Of a stretch of DNA of 32,951 nucleotides, positions 22,952-31,027 are shown piece after piece. Position 1 is the first letter of the stretch; each line of letters begins with the position of its first letter. This DNA is from an uncultured Adlercreutzia sp. (GTDB lineage: Bacteria; Actinomycetota; Coriobacteriia; Coriobacteriales; Eggerthellaceae): the NCBI GenBank assembly GCA_910589165.1, contig CAJUSP010000022.1, positions 1-32,951 of the forward strand, in the 5' to 3' direction. The notes beneath the pieces are model-generated. The model searched no databases, was not told the DNA's origin, and saw nothing but the letters and a program-made list of their open reading frames with translations. The position numbers were made by a program, and so were the translations under genes.

Positions 22952-24484
22952 GTGGCAAACAAGACAAGGGGAGTGCTGCTCTGGGCGCTGTGCTTCATTG
23001 CGTTGACGGGAGACGTCTTCGGCACCTGGCTCACGAATGTGTACCTCTATCCGAACTACCTCGCCGTATGTCCCGAGGCGCGCGATGTGTCCTCGGCGGT
23101 GGGCGTGACCGTTCTTATCATCCTGGCGCTCTGGGCGCTGCACAAGCCGTCCTCAATCAAAGAGTCGGTTATGACGCCTGTGGCCTTGGCCCTGTACTCC
23201 CTCGGGTTCATGCTCATTCTCATGGGGCTGTGGCAGGCCAACGCGTTTTTGCTGGTGGCCGGATCGGCGGTGCGCTCCGTCGGGTCGCGCTGGTTCGTCG
23301 TGCTGGTGGGGCTCGCGCTCTGCCGCCTTAATCGGAAGGGGTGCCTGCTCTGCGTTGCAGCGGCCTTCTCGGCCAGCTATCTTCTGCGGTTTCCCTTCGG
23401 TGAGGGCGTCGGCGACGGCGCCATTGCCGTGTTGTTCGCCTTGGGCCTGGCTACCTGTCTGGCGGCGCGCATCCCCGCCGCCTCGGTGCTCGGCGCCATG
23501 GCCGCCTCCGAGCCGGCCCGCGATGCCTCCATCACCCAGCCGGCCGCCTATCTTCCCTTCGCCCATACCTTGTTTGCGGCCATCCTTCTGTTCCGTGTCG
23601 CCTACGGGTTCGCCCTCACATTCGAGGCGGTGGAGGGCGTGCCGAATATGACCATGCTCGGGCTTGTCCCCATTGCCCTCATGCTGGTTATGGCGCTTCT
23701 GCCCCGCATGCCACGGGTCGATGTGCTCTACCCGGTGGCGGCCCTGCTCGTTATCGCCGGCTTCTTGGCGATCATCGTGCTCAACGGCCGTGTGGCCTAT
23801 GGGGCGGTGGTCAACGGGCTGCTGTTCACCGGCAGCGAGTGCTTCGAGATGCTCATGTGGTTCGCGCTCGCCTCTATCGGCGCGCGCAATCCGGTGAATG
23901 CCCTTGCGGTATTCGCCTGGGGGCGGGCGGCTTCGTCGTTTGGCCTTTTGTGCGGCGCCACGGTCGGGCACTGGACGGCGTACCTGCCGAACGGCCTGGA
24001 GACCTCGACGCTGGTGGCCTGCGTGCTGTTCCTGTTCGTGGCGGCGAATCTGACCCTGCTTAAGGACTTCAGCTTCCGCGGCACCATCGAGGGGGTGGCC
24101 GCCGCCGTACCGCTGCGCCTTGCCGAGGTGCCGAAGCCCCCAGCGGCGTTGCCGGGTTCGAAGGCTGAAGGTGCCGCTGCCTGCGACGCTGGCGGATCCG
24201 ACTGCGGGGCGGCCAGCGACCCAGCGGCGACGACGATGCCCGAATCAAACGGCGCGTCCAATGCCGCCCTCCTTCCCGTTGAGGCGGTATCGGCCGAGTT
24301 CAAACTCACCCCACGCGAGACGGAAATCCTCTCGATGCTCGCCCATGGGCGCAACGCCCCCTACATCCAGGAGAAGCTCGTGCTGTCGCGCAACACGGTG
24401 AAGACCCACGTTCAGAATATCTATGCGAAGTTGCAGGTGCATTCCCAGCAAGAGCTCATCGATGTGGTGGAGTCGTTCGTCTAG
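22952..24484 (+). CDS. Membrane-bound LuxR-type transcriptional regulator
   Basis: A 510-residue protein from GTG 22952, which has GGGAGGAAA directly upstream; ATG 22940 with AAAGGGG is a close alternative. About twelve hydrophobic segments fill residues 8-380, then a long polar Ala-rich linker (about 395-440) and a C-terminal LuxR HTH (LTPRETEILSMLAHGRNA, NTVKTHVQNIYAKLQV). It has no receiver domain and no phospho-acceptor Asp arrangement. Architecture matches the regulators at 10368 and 29080 but the membrane parts differ clearly, which fits different ligands. Divergent from the flavoprotein gene at 20967, its probable target. Confidence 0.88.
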   Translation: MANKTRGVLLWALCFIALTGDVFGTWLTNVYLYPNYLAVCPEARDVSSAVGVTVLIILALWALHKPSSIKESVMTPVALALYSLGFMLILMGLWQANAFLLVAGSAVRSVGSRWFVVLVGLALCRLNRKGCLLCVAAAFSASYLLRFPFGEGVGDGAIAVLFALGLATCLAARIPAASVLGAMAASEPARDASITQPAAYLPFAHTLFAAILLFRVAYGFALTFEAVEGVPNMTMLGLVPIALMLVMALLPRMPRVDVLYPVAALLVIAGFLAIIVLNGRVAYGAVVNGLLFTGSECFEMLMWFALASIGARNPVNALAVFAWGRAASSFGLLCGATVGHWTAYLPNGLETSTLVACVLFLFVAANLTLLKDFSFRGTIEGVAAAVPLRLAEVPKPPAALPGSKAEGAAACDAGGSDCGAASDPAATTMPESNGASNAALLPVEAVSAEFKLTPRETEILSMLAHGRNAPYIQEKLVLSRNTVKTHVQNIYAKLQVHSQQELIDVVESFV

Positions 24485-24594
24485 CGGTTTTCTTACAGCA
24501 TGGACACAGCCATGCGCCCCTTGCGCGGTAGGTCTACAATGGAAAGCGAACTTGACAGTTCCCATTGCAGATTGTCTGACAGAAAGGGTGCCCC

Positions 24595-25026
24595 GTGTGG
24601 TGTCGTAAAGCGCTCGTGGCCTATGACGGCTCGGCTCCGTCGCATAAGGCGTTGGAAGTCATGAAGGAAATCGCCCAGCAGAACCCGGCCATGGAAGTGG
24701 TGCTCGTGCACGTTATGCGCCTGTTCTCATCGGGCTCGGCGGCGGCCGGCGCCGACACGGTGATGGTGGACGACGCCATGGCCATCCGCGCCGAGCTGGA
24801 GGAAATCGCCGAGGGCCTGGCGAACCCCACCGAGGTGAAGGTGCTCAAGGGCACCTCGCCTGCCGACCTCATTGTGAACTGCGCCAAGGACGAGGGCTGC
24901 GACCTCATCATCATGGGCAGCCGCGGCCAAGGCGGCGTGAAGGGCTTCCTCGGCTCGGTGAGCTACGCCGTTACCAAGGAATCGCCCATGACCGTGCTCA
25001 TCGCGAAAGAAGGCGAACAGCGCTAA
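24595..25026 (+). CDS. Universal stress protein (UspA family)
   Basis: A 143-residue single-domain Usp. N-terminal strand KALVAYDGSAPSHKAL has the conserved D-G-S; the C-terminal nucleotide loop reads IIMGSRGQGGVKGFLGSVS, then MTVLIAKE. This is the ATP-binding subtype of the family. The GTG start follows GAAAGGGTG. A TTGACA at 24552-24557 may be part of its promoter. The stop overlaps the MFS start (TAATG at 25024-25028), so the two genes are translationally coupled; Usp domains often accompany or are fused to transporters and may modulate them. Confidence 0.92.
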   Translation: MWCRKALVAYDGSAPSHKALEVMKEIAQQNPAMEVVLVHVMRLFSSGSAAAGADTVMVDDAMAIRAELEEIAEGLANPTEVKVLKGTSPADLIVNCAKDEGCDLIIMGSRGQGGVKGFLGSVSYAVTKESPMTVLIAKEGEQR

Positions 25027-26486
25027 TGGCCTCTGCCGCTTCGGCCCCAAGCTCTGCCGCTCCCGGCGGCGCACCGACGGCCCGCGCCGCCAAGGCGTCG
25101 CCCGAGCCGCTGTGGACCCGCAACTTCGTCTTCGGCACGCTGCTGAACTTCTTCATTGCCGGCAACTACTTCATGCTCATGGTGGTGATGACCGCCTACG
25201 CGCTCACCGTGTACGAGGCTCCGGCCGCCGTGGCCGCCTTCTGTGCGAGCGCGTTTATCGTGGGCACGCTGTTCTCGCGCTTCGCCTCGGCGCCGCTCAT
25301 GGAGCGCTTCGGCCGCATGCCTGTGCTCATCGTGGGCGCCGTGGCCGAGGTGGCGCTGACGGCGTTGTACCTGCTGAACGAGCCTTTGGGGGCGCTCATC
25401 GGTGTGCGCCTGCTGCACGGGTTCGCCTACGGCATGTGCTCGACGACGCTGGCCACCGTGGTCACGAGCCTTATTCCCGCCTCGCGCAAGGGCGAGGGCA
25501 TCGGCTACTTCATGCTGTCCATCACGCTCGGCAGCGCCATCGGCCCCTTCGCGGGCATCTTCATATCGAACAACTTCGGCTACGACACGCTGTTTCTAGT
25601 GGCGAGCATCATGGTGGCTCTGGCGGTGCCCTGCGCGCTGTTGCTGCGTCCGTCCCGCGCCACGCGGGTGAAGGGCTCGGCGGTGAAGGCGGCAGCGGAA
25701 GTGCAAGCCGCCGCCGATGCCGTGGGCGGGGAAGTGGCCGCTGCTCCCACCGAGGAGGCTCGCGAGGAGGCCGAGTCAGCGCGCGACGAGGCCGAGGCCC
25801 AGGTTGCCGCCGATGTGTGTCCCGCCTGCGCTGGCGCCGATCCTGAGTGCCCCACCTGTTCCCGCGTCCCTTCCACCCACCTTGAGGAAGTGGTGACCGA
25901 CAAGGTGGAGCATTCCCCGCTCGCCCGTTTCGTGGAAGCCGGCGTGCTGCCCATCTCGGTGGTGTGCGGGTTGCTGTTCTTCGGCTACTCGAGCCTGCTG
26001 ACCTTCCTCACCCCCTTTGCCAACGAGCTGGGGCTCGGCCGAGCGGCCAGCGTGTTCTTCGTCGCCTACGCCCTGGCCATGTTCGTGACGCGTCCCTTCA
26101 CCGGCCGCGCCTTCGACCGCAAGGGCCCGCATCTGGTGATGATCCCGGCTTTCGTGTCATTTGTGGTGGGCATGGTGCTTGTGGCCTTCATGGCCAACGA
26201 CTGGATGCTGCTCATCGCCGCCATGTTCCTCGGCTTCGGCGTGGGCACCGTGCAGTCCTGCGGCCTGGCCATGGCCGTGCGCGTCACGAGCGACGCGCGC
26301 CTGTCGGTGGCCAACGCCACCTTCTACATGCTGCTTGACGTGGGCGTGGGCATCGGCCCCATCATCCTGGGTCTTATCGTTCCGCTCATCGGCTACCAGG
26401 CCCTCTACCTCTGCATGGCCGCCGTGGGAGCGGCCGCCCTGGCCCTGTTCCTCGTCGTGGCCAAAACCGAGAAGGGCGCGCGCTAG
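25026..26486 (+). CDS. MFS transporter with Cys-rich central loop
   Basis: A 486-residue major facilitator protein with twelve predicted spans and a 28-residue polar N-terminus. The spans 2-3 loop motif (MERFGRMPVLIVG) and the repeat in the second half (GRAFDRKGPHLVM) are standard drug/metabolite MFS features. Unusually, the loop between spans 6 and 7 (about 212-298) is enlarged: an Ala/Glu-rich helix and then CPAC (265-268) and CPTC (275-278), a zinc-knuckle-like pair, before the second half. ATG 25026 overlaps the usp stop by one base. Substrate unknown; the Cys pairs suggest metal or redox sensing in the cytoplasm. Confidence 0.88.
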   Translation: MASAASAPSSAAPGGAPTARAAKASPEPLWTRNFVFGTLLNFFIAGNYFMLMVVMTAYALTVYEAPAAVAAFCASAFIVGTLFSRFASAPLMERFGRMPVLIVGAVAEVALTALYLLNEPLGALIGVRLLHGFAYGMCSTTLATVVTSLIPASRKGEGIGYFMLSITLGSAIGPFAGIFISNNFGYDTLFLVASIMVALAVPCALLLRPSRATRVKGSAVKAAAEVQAAADAVGGEVAAAPTEEAREEAESARDEAEAQVAADVCPACAGADPECPTCSRVPSTHLEEVVTDKVEHSPLARFVEAGVLPISVVCGLLFFGYSSLLTFLTPFANELGLGRAASVFFVAYALAMFVTRPFTGRAFDRKGPHLVMIPAFVSFVVGMVLVAFMANDWMLLIAAMFLGFGVGTVQSCGLAMAVRVTSDARLSVANATFYMLLDVGVGIGPIILGLIVPLIGYQALYLCMAAVGAAALALFLVVAKTEKGAR

Positions 26487-26507
26487 CCCGAGAAATCCCA
26501 GATCAAA

Positions 26508-26554
26508 CAAGGGGTGAGCCGGGGGGTGAGCTGCGAATCGCACTCACCCCCTTG
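26508..26554. repeat. Nested inverted repeats after the MFS gene
   Basis: CAAGGGGTGAG (26508-26518) pairs with CTCACCCCCTTG (26543-26554) with one bulged base, and the inner GGGGGTGAG (26522-26530) pairs alternatively with 26543-26551. TTTTC follows at 26556. It could terminate the usp-MFS transcript, or the repeated GGGGTGAG units could be operators for the reductase operon starting at 26661. Confidence 0.6.
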
Positions 26555-26660
26555 GTTTTCACCCATCCCATTTTGCCGGTTCCCCTGCACAATGCACCCC
26601 ATCAGTGATGCGCTGACTCAGCGTCAACGCATCGAGGGAGAGTAATGAAGGAGGAACAAG

Positions 26661-28400
26661 ATGGAAAAGGCAAGCGTTGCGCCCAGCCGTCGCGATTTCT
26701 TGAAGGCGAGCGGTTTGGCGCTGCTCGGCTCCGCCGCGGCAGCCGGGGCCTTCGGCGCGGCCTCGCCGGTGCCGGCGTTCGCGGAAGGCGAGGTGGCCGT
26801 GGCGGCCGAGAAGGGCATCGCCAACTTCGAGACCGACCTGTACAGCGCGGTATTCCCCACCGACGTGCGCTTCGTGCCCGTGGTGGACGCGCCCACTGAC
26901 ATGGACCGCCAGGGCGAGGTAGCCTTCGAGCTGCGCGAGATCGGCGAGGACGAGATCGTGCGTACCGAAGAGGTGGACGTGCTCGTGGCCGGCGGCGGCA
27001 TCACCGGCGTGTGCGCGGCCCTGTCCGCGTCCGATGACGGCACCACCCGCGTGCTGTGCCTCGAGAAGATGAGCGCCGGCCGCGGCATGTTCGAGGGCAT
27101 GGGCGTCACCGGCGGCAAGGCCATGGCCGAGGGCGGCTACACCTGCGACAAGGCCGAGATGATGGACCGCATGCGCCACGCCGCCTACTACCGCGTGCCC
27201 ATCGATCCCATCAAGCTGTGGGCCGATCGCTCGCCTGAGGCGGCCGACTGGCTGCAGGAGAAGTTCGACGAGGGCGACGCCGGCATTGTGGAGTGGTACA
27301 AGGAGAACAACCCCAACGCGCACCACTTCGACGTACCCCAGACCGAGATCGAGTTCAAGTGCGACCAGTGGTCCGAGCAGACCACCAAGAACGCCGGCGG
27401 CGCGGGCATCTACATCGTGAAGGATCTGGCGAACACCATTGCCAAGCGCGCCAACGCCGAGATCCGCTACCGCAGCGCCGTGGTGAAGCTCGAGCGCGAA
27501 GAGGGCGGACGGGTGACCGGCGCCATCTGCAAGGATGCCGAGGGCTACTTCCGCGTGAACGCGAAGAACGGCGTCATCCTGGCCACGGGCGGCTTCGATG
27601 CGAACCCCGCCATGCTGAAGGCCTGGTGTCGCCCCGAGGACATCGCCAACGCCGCCTCCTGGTGCCCCAACTACGGCACCACCGGCGACGGCCAGCTGAT
27701 GGGCCTGGCCATCGGCGGCCAGATGGACCCGCTGCCGGCGGCGGTCATGAACTTCGACTTCGGCAGCCCCGAGTCGTTCTACTCCTCGAACCTCGGCATC
27801 ACGGGGCTGGTGGCCGGCGGCCTGATGATCAACGAGCAGGGTCGCCGTTTCGCCTCCGAGTCGCTGCCGTTCCAGGCGCGCTCCAACGCCATCACGGCCC
27901 AGCGCCACTACGGCGAGAACTGCTGGCGCGTGGCCAGCTCGGCCCAGGTGCCGGCGCCGGCGGTGCTGGAGGCCCTCGAGCCGTTCAAGGAGAAGGGCTG
28001 GGCCTTCGAGGCCGACTCCCTCGAGGAGCTGGCGGGCCTCATGGAAGTACCTGCTGACACGCTCGCCGCCGAGGTGGCCCGCTTCAACGGCTTCGTGGAC
28101 GCCAAGAAGGACGAGGACTTCAACCGTCCCATGGAGAAGGCGGCGAAGATCGATGGCGAGAAGTACTACGCCATCAAGCACCAGTCATCCATCCTGGCCA
28201 CGGTGTCAGGCCTGGTCGTCGACTACGACTGCCACGTGCTCGACTACGACAACGAGCCCATCGCCGGCCTGTACGCGGCGGGCGGCGCCTCGGGCGGGTT
28301 CTTCCACACGAACTATCCGCGCCATATCTTCGGGCCGTCCATCGGCCGCTGTGTAACCTTCGGCTATGTTTCCGGCCAGAGCGCCGCTATGGGGGTGTAA
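26661..28400 (+). CDS. Tat-exported FAD-dependent reductase, cytochrome-linked
   Basis: A 579-residue flavoprotein. SRRDFLK at 9-15 is a classic Tat motif; PAFA-EG near 41 is a likely signal peptidase I site, so a soluble exported protein. FAD motif GGGITG (111-116) and the closing stretch GLYAAGGASGGFFHTNYPR are typical of the Fcc3/Cgr-like family. The catalytic-arginine segment reads GRRFASE-S-L-P-F: Phe404 replaces the Fcc3 Arg402 equivalent. Unlike the 20967 enzyme it keeps an Arg (554) near the Fcc3 Arg544 position and a His (507). Substrate is probably not fumarate. ATG 26661 follows GAAGGAGG. The cytochrome gene lies three bases downstream, so together they form a split flavocytochrome. 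Confidence 0.92.
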   Translation: MEKASVAPSRRDFLKASGLALLGSAAAAGAFGAASPVPAFAEGEVAVAAEKGIANFETDLYSAVFPTDVRFVPVVDAPTDMDRQGEVAFELREIGEDEIVRTEEVDVLVAGGGITGVCAALSASDDGTTRVLCLEKMSAGRGMFEGMGVTGGKAMAEGGYTCDKAEMMDRMRHAAYYRVPIDPIKLWADRSPEAADWLQEKFDEGDAGIVEWYKENNPNAHHFDVPQTEIEFKCDQWSEQTTKNAGGAGIYIVKDLANTIAKRANAEIRYRSAVVKLEREEGGRVTGAICKDAEGYFRVNAKNGVILATGGFDANPAMLKAWCRPEDIANAASWCPNYGTTGDGQLMGLAIGGQMDPLPAAVMNFDFGSPESFYSSNLGITGLVAGGLMINEQGRRFASESLPFQARSNAITAQRHYGENCWRVASSAQVPAPAVLEALEPFKEKGWAFEADSLEELAGLMEVPADTLAAEVARFNGFVDAKKDEDFNRPMEKAAKIDGEKYYAIKHQSSILATVSGLVVDYDCHVLDYDNEPIAGLYAAGGASGGFFHTNYPRHIFGPSIGRCVTFGYVSGQSAAMGV

Positions 28401-28403
28401 GTC

Positions 28404-28910
28404 ATGAAGAAGTCTCTGCGTTTGAAGACGCTGGTCACTATGGGTATCGCCGCGGCCTTCGGGCTCTGCCTGGCCGCCGGCTGCTCTCCCTCCGGTGCCG
28501 GCGAGGAGCCCCTGGCTTCCACCGGCACCGACCTGGCCGCCACCTACACGGCGCACGCCGACAACGCCGAGGGCGGCGCGGGCCTGGCGAGCTACCATGC
28601 GGCGCTTGGGCAGGATTGCGAGTCGTGCCATACGGGCGACTTGGCCGCTCAGCTGGCGGCAGTAGGCAAGGAGGGCGAGCCCGACTGCGCGAGCACCTTC
28701 TACAACGACACGGCCACCTGCCTGTCTTCGGAGTGCCACGTGTCTTGGGAAAAGCTCGCCGAGCGCACGGCGGATTTGGGCGACTACAACCCGCACGATT
28801 CCATCCACGGCACCATCGAGGACTGCAACGAGTGCCACAAGGGCCACGCCGAGCAGGTGGATATCTGCGGGGAGTGCCATCCCAACGGCGGCCAGGTGAT
28901 GGTCGGCTAG
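28404..28910 (+). CDS. Tetrahaem c-type cytochrome lipoprotein
   Basis: A 168-residue exported cytochrome. A basic N-terminus and hydrophobic stretch end in LAAGC (Cys27), a lipobox-like site. Haem motifs are CESCH (72-76), C-x4-CH (Cys106, Cys111, His112), CNECH (141-145) and CGECH (155-159). Several further His (51, 65, 131, 135, 148) can be distal ligands. The layout resembles the haem domain of Shewanella flavocytochrome c3, with the second motif enlarged to CX4CH. It probably takes electrons from the membrane menaquinol chain and passes them to the flavoprotein encoded three bases upstream. A strong terminator follows, leaving the LuxR gene on its own promoter. Confidence 0.93.
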   Translation: MKKSLRLKTLVTMGIAAAFGLCLAAGCSPSGAGEEPLASTGTDLAATYTAHADNAEGGAGLASYHAALGQDCESCHTGDLAAQLAAVGKEGEPDCASTFYNDTATCLSSECHVSWEKLAERTADLGDYNPHDSIHGTIEDCNECHKGHAEQVDICGECHPNGGQVMVG

Positions 28911-28933
28911 CAGCGAGAACGTCTTTGCCATGG

Positions 28934-28965
28934 GGGCGGCCTGCGATTGCGGGCCGCCCGTTTTT
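28934..28965 (+). terminator. Terminator after the flavoprotein-cytochrome operon
   Basis: Stem 28934-28944 with 28949-28959 (eight outer GC pairs, one G-T, two inner pairs), loop GATT, then GTTTTT. Confidence 0.9.
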
Positions 28966-29040
28966 GTGCGCCAGGGCGGCTTTCGTGGCCGCCCAGTGCC
29001 GCCCAATTTCGCCGAACCCGTGGCGGAAGCGGTTCGCGCT

Positions 29041-29049
29041 TGCTATACT
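29041..29049 (+). promoter_or_regulatory. Extended -10 promoter of the third LuxR regulator
   Basis: TGCTATACT (TG-N-TATACT) at 29041-29049, 31 bases before the ATG at 29080. The same TTGCTATACT string occurs at 31658-31667. Confidence 0.6.
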
Positions 29050-29079
29050 GCCTGATGAAAGAGGGGAAGAGGGAAGCCC

Positions 29080-30546
29080 ATGACACATAACGAATCGCCG
29101 GTTGTGCCCGCCGAGGCCGTCGGCTACGATTTCGAGCAGGAGACGTCCTCTTCCCGCGTCTTCCCCTTGCGCTTCTTCGGCATGGGGCTTTTCGTCGCAT
29201 GGCTCTGCTGCACCCACATCTCCCTCGTGTTTCCCGGCCCGGGGTGCGATCTTGCGGCCCGCAGCGCCTTCGATATGGGCCTGCGCGCGGGCGACATCGG
29301 CACGTTTATCGTCTTGGCCATAGCCGCGCGGCGCATCGGCGTGCTGTCGGCCCACCCTTCGGCCTGCTTCGCCCTGGTGACGCTCTGCTCGGTGGGAACG
29401 GCGGTCTGCGGGCTCTGGCTTCTGCCCGCGCCGGTGCCCTACGGGCTTGTGTTCGGGGCGGCGGTGCCCACGGCCATCGGCGGCGCGCTGCTGTTCTGCC
29501 TGTGGGGCCAGGTGTACTGCCGCATGGGCATGACCCAGGCCATCGTTGACGGCGCCCTTTCGTGCATCGCCGCGCTCATCGTCTCCGGCGTGGTGTCGGT
29601 GATGCGCCAGCCCTTCGCCGTGGTGGCCACCGCCTTGCTGCCGCTGGCGTCTATTGTTGCCGTTTCTCTCTGCCTGCGGGTCCTTCCCGCCGAGGCGCCG
29701 GCCGATGCCACGCAGCGCTATCCGTTGCCGTGGAAGCTTCTGGCCATCATGGTCATTGGCAGCTTCCTCATGGGAACCTCGAGCATGTTCATGGAGAACG
29801 CCGACTACCTGGGCTCGGCCCACCGCATTCTGGCCACCGGCGCCTTCGGTGTGGTGGTGCTCGGCATGGCGTACCTGCACCGCGACAAGCTGGATGCCCG
29901 CACCTTGGCCCTGGTGGCGCTGGCCCTCGCGCTGGCGTCGCTTTTGTGCGTGCCCTTCGCCGCAGGCGCCCTCGGTAACGCTGTCTCGTTCATGGAGAAG
30001 TTCGCCTTCATCTTCTTCACCTTCTTCGTGCTGCTGGTCATCGTCGGCATCGTGCGGCGCTACAGCGTGCCGAGCCTGCCGCTGTTCGCCGTCACCCGGG
30101 CCTGCACCGAGCTGCCGCTGTTGGCGGGGCTGCTGTTCAACCGCATGCTCCTTGCCACCGACTGGCTCGATATTCTCGCGGTGCGCATTGCCTTGGCCCT
30201 GGCCGGTGTCGTGCTCGTGCTCGTGTGCGTGCTCATCTGGAAGAGCGAGCGGTCGGTGAACGCCGACTGGGGCGCCCAAGGCGTGGGCATTGCCACTAAC
30301 CGCCACGAGCCCGGGCCACAGGAGCTGTTCATGGCGCGCTGCGATGCCATGGCCGAGCGCTATGGGCTTACGGCGCGCGAGATTGAGCTGCTGGCGCTGA
30401 CGCTTCAAGGCAAGACCCGCGCGCAAATCGAGCAGGAGCTGTACCTGTCGGCCAACACTGTGAAAACCCACCTGCGCCACGCCTACGGCAAACTAGGCGT
30501 CCACTCCAAAGCCGAAGTAGCCGACCTCTTCGAAACCGTGCGGTAG
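29080..30546 (+). CDS. Membrane-bound LuxR-type transcriptional regulator
   Basis: A 488-residue protein with a 28-residue polar head, about twelve hydrophobic segments (residues 30-390) and a C-terminal LuxR HTH (GLTAREIELLALTLQGKT, NTVKTHLRHAYGKLGV). Same architecture as the regulators at 10368 and 22952 with a distinct membrane part. GAGGGAAG precedes ATG 29080. It lies directly downstream of, and in the same direction as, the flavoprotein-cytochrome operon, but has its own extended -10 after the operon terminator. Its likely target is that operon; ligand unknown. Confidence 0.88.
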   Translation: MTHNESPVVPAEAVGYDFEQETSSSRVFPLRFFGMGLFVAWLCCTHISLVFPGPGCDLAARSAFDMGLRAGDIGTFIVLAIAARRIGVLSAHPSACFALVTLCSVGTAVCGLWLLPAPVPYGLVFGAAVPTAIGGALLFCLWGQVYCRMGMTQAIVDGALSCIAALIVSGVVSVMRQPFAVVATALLPLASIVAVSLCLRVLPAEAPADATQRYPLPWKLLAIMVIGSFLMGTSSMFMENADYLGSAHRILATGAFGVVVLGMAYLHRDKLDARTLALVALALALASLLCVPFAAGALGNAVSFMEKFAFIFFTFFVLLVIVGIVRRYSVPSLPLFAVTRACTELPLLAGLLFNRMLLATDWLDILAVRIALALAGVVLVLVCVLIWKSERSVNADWGAQGVGIATNRHEPGPQELFMARCDAMAERYGLTAREIELLALTLQGKTRAQIEQELYLSANTVKTHLRHAYGKLGVHSKAEVADLFETVR

Positions 30547-30551
30547 AGCCC

Positions 30552-30585
30552 CCCCGGAAGGGCCCTTGCGCGTTGCCGGGGTTTT
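30552..30585 (+). terminator. Weak terminator after the third LuxR gene
   Basis: CCCCGG (30552-30557) with CCGGGG (30576-30581) and TTTT after; the 18-base loop makes it uncertain. Confidence 0.35.
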
Positions 30586-30638
30586 GGAAGTGCGGAAACA
30601 GCCGGCTGCAGTCTGGTTAGTCGCAACGGCTGAGATGG

Positions 30639-30644
30639 TATACT
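30639..30644 (+). promoter_or_regulatory. -10 box for the nucleotidyltransferase/HEPN pair
   Basis: TATACT, 41 bases upstream of ATG 30686. No clear -35 seen. Confidence 0.5.
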
Positions 30645-30685
30645 CTTAGCAGCTTGTTGCCGGAAGTATCGAGAGGCGGTGTCAG

Positions 30686-31027
30686 ATGGCGAAAATCGAA
30701 AAGCGCTACCCGCTCAGCTTGAGCGATGAATACCTCGACCGCGTGATCGATAGCATCGTCGGCGCCGTCGACACCGAGCAGATCTATGTGTTCGGATCCT
30801 ATGCGCGTGGCGAAGAAACGCCGGCCAGCGACCTTGACCTGTACGTGGTCACCGATGATGACCGCGGCCGCTTCAAATGCATGGACGACATCGCCTGGGC
30901 CCTCATGTGGATGGATATGCCCAAAGACGTGTTGGCCAACACCGTCGAAGAGTTCAACACCCGCAGAAAAACCCTCTCGGCGGTCGAGAGCATGGTAGAT
31001 CGAGAGGGCGTGCTGCTGTATGGCTGA
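30686..31027 (+). CDS. Minimal nucleotidyltransferase (MNT), antitoxin-like
   Basis: A 113-residue single-domain protein with the complete pol-beta-type motif GS-x10-DxD: VFGSYARGE (Gly37, Ser38) through ASDLDLYVV (Asp49, Asp51). Short MNT proteins of this type transfer nucleotides to partner proteins; in MntA-HepT systems the MNT neutralises the HEPN toxin by AMPylating it. The HEPN gene overlaps the end of this gene by 8 bases, the arrangement expected of such a pair. ATG 30686 has GAGGCGG upstream. Whether this pair is toxin-antitoxin or a housekeeping MNT/HEPN pair cannot be decided from sequence. Confidence 0.88.
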   Translation: MAKIEKRYPLSLSDEYLDRVIDSIVGAVDTEQIYVFGSYARGEETPASDLDLYVVTDDDRGRFKCMDDIAWALMWMDMPKDVLANTVEEFNTRRKTLSAVESMVDREGVLLYG

